NCBI GenBank assembly: GCA_020160755.1
Contig: JAIUPN010000010.1
Location: 119,962-183,961, forward strand
Direction: 5' to 3'
Source: Pseudomonadota bacterium
GTDB lineage: Bacteria; Pseudomonadota; Alphaproteobacteria; Sphingomonadales; Sphingomonadaceae
Length of the DNA stretch: 64,000 nucleotides
Position 1 is the first letter of the stretch; each line of letters opens with the position of its first letter. This document shows positions 63,086 to 64,000 of the stretch, piece by piece. The notes under the pieces are model-generated. The model saw nothing but the letters and a program-made list of their open reading frames with translations, was not told the DNA's origin and made no database searches. Position numbers and translations under genes: made by a program.

Positions 63086-63771
63086 CGCCGCTGCGGCGCA
63101 GCCTTTCGCTTCGCGCCGCTACGGCGCTGATGGCGGGCGCAATCGTCGCACAATGTACGCCCGCGCAAGCCGAAAGCGTTGTCAAACTACCCGCGGCGCT
63201 GGTCGATCCGGCGGTGAATGCGAAGCGCGCGACCGCGGTGCTCGCCGGCGGCTGCTTCTGGGGCGTCGAAGGCGTCTTTTCCAACGTCAAGGGCGTGATT
63301 TCGGTCGAATCGGGCTATCATGGCGGCAGCGCCGCAACCGCCAGATATGAGCTGACCCATGACGGCAAGTCGGGTCATGCCGAGGCGGTCCGCATCGTTT
63401 ATGACCCGTCTCAGGTCAGCTATGGCACCTTGCTGCGCATCCTGTTTTCCGTAGTGGCCGACCCGACGCTCAAGAACCGCCAGGGTCCCGACACGGGACC
63501 GCAATATCGCGCCGCGATCGTCCCCCTCGACGCGAGTCAGCGGCAGGTCGCGACCGCCTATCTGTCGCAGATCGGCGGCGGCAAATATTTCGCGAGGCCG
63601 ATCGTCGTCCCGGTCGAAGCGTATAAGCGCTTCTATCCCGCCGAGGCGAACCATCAGGATTTCATGCGCCGCAACCCGACGAACGGCTATATATTGCGCT
63701 GGGACGCGCCCAAGCTCGCGGCGCTGAAGCGGCTGTATCCCAACATGGTGCGGGCGAAGCCGGCACCCTGA
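63082..63771 (+). CDS. msrA: Exported peptide-methionine (S)-S-oxide reductase
   Basis: Reduces the S form of methionine sulfoxide in proteins. The catalytic motif is GGCFWGVEGVF with Cys58; GYHGGSAATARYELTHDGKS and QYRAAIVPLD follow as in all MsrA proteins. No second MsrB domain is present. The GTG at 63082 opens a signal peptide (LRAATALMAGAIVAQCTPAQA), placing the enzyme in the periplasm. An in-frame ATG at 62962 would give a longer, arginine-rich start, but the coupled small gene and the signal peptide favour the GTG. Confidence 0.9.
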   Translation: MTPLRRSLSLRAATALMAGAIVAQCTPAQAESVVKLPAALVDPAVNAKRATAVLAGGCFWGVEGVFSNVKGVISVESGYHGGSAATARYELTHDGKSGHAEAVRIVYDPSQVSYGTLLRILFSVVADPTLKNRQGPDTGPQYRAAIVPLDASQRQVATAYLSQIGGGKYFARPIVVPVEAYKRFYPAEANHQDFMRRNPTNGYILRWDAPKLAALKRLYPNMVRAKPAP

Positions 63772-64000
63772 CGACGGCGTGCGCGCCAAGCCCGCCCCCT
63801 GAAAATCCGCCGGGTTCCGCCATTGGTCGCGGCAGAAGAATCATTCACCGCAAAACGCTGGCCCGCCGCACGTGCCTGCGGGACGGAATGGGGTCGGGAC
63901 AATATATAAAGTCGCAAGTGCGGTGACGTGCTCCCCTGATTGTTACCAGTCAGAGGTAGAGTCCGGCTCCTTCATGATGGTTGGTTGATGGGATGGCAAT
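63772..64000. other. Non-coding right end
   Basis: The last 229 nt after msrA hold no gene I can support. An ATG at 63988 could begin a gene running out of the window, but only four codons are visible. Confidence 0.4.

Noticed and set aside
63988..64000. Start of another gene at the right edge
   Set aside because: Only four codons are visible and no clear ribosome-binding site precedes them.

Overview
The window is ordinary chromosome of a high-GC alphaproteobacterium, most likely a sphingomonad close to Sphingopyxis. Reasons: codon use and GC content; a TonB-dependent receptor next to a TPR-sulfotransferase; a DivL-type tyrosine pseudo-histidine kinase; TrcR (DUF1013), DUF1192 and DUF481 proteins; a merC-zur pair; and intergenic inverted repeats of a sphingomonad type. 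About 56 protein genes can be supported. I saw no rRNA, tRNA, CRISPR, IS element or prophage.

Layout. 0-5.5 kb: the 3' end of amn (AMP nucleosidase) is cut by the left edge. It is followed by a Prx5-type peroxiredoxin, an unknown membrane protein, YqgE/AlgH, a small TPR protein and ahcY with a probable SahR-type operator. 5.5-10.4 kb: a TPR-sulfotransferase and a large TonB-dependent receptor, both on the minus strand. 10.7-22.0 kb: a tightly packed plus-strand run divL-tsaE-amgK-murU-addB-addA-trxA, most junctions overlapping by 4-16 nt. It joins cell-cycle signalling, t6A tRNA modification, MurNAc recycling and double-strand-break repair. 22.0-28.3 kb, minus strand: argJ, an aldehyde dehydrogenase, an M20 peptidase, a lipoprotein sugar-dehydrogenase-like protein and a small lipoprotein.

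28.4-34.7 kb: an XRE regulator co-translated with a membrane protein behind two operator-like repeats; then glnB-glnA, a PQQ/cytochrome c alcohol dehydrogenase and map. 34.8-42.2 kb: clpA, a putative immunity-like protein, a CbrC-like protein with an 88-aa partner, a HerA-like ATPase, an animal-type haem peroxidase and a DUF1192 protein. 42.3-49.5 kb: quinone oxidoreductase, MaoC dehydratase, GST, an FCP1-like HAD phosphatase, trcR-MBL-TraB/GumN and a DUF481 outer-membrane protein.

49.7-58.9 kb: VOC protein, Tat-exported M20 peptidase, class I fumarase, membrane proteins, merC-zur with a candidate Zur box, an OYE-family oxidoreductase and an acyl-CoA ligase. 59-64 kb: a periplasmic unknown, a pabB-pabC fusion, an aspartate aminotransferase, and a 35-aa membrane peptide translationally coupled to an exported MsrA.

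No clearly new multi-gene system is proved here. The best candidates for a second look are the XRE-membrane pair with its doubled operator, the immunity/CbrC/HerA stretch, and the small peptide coupled to msrA.
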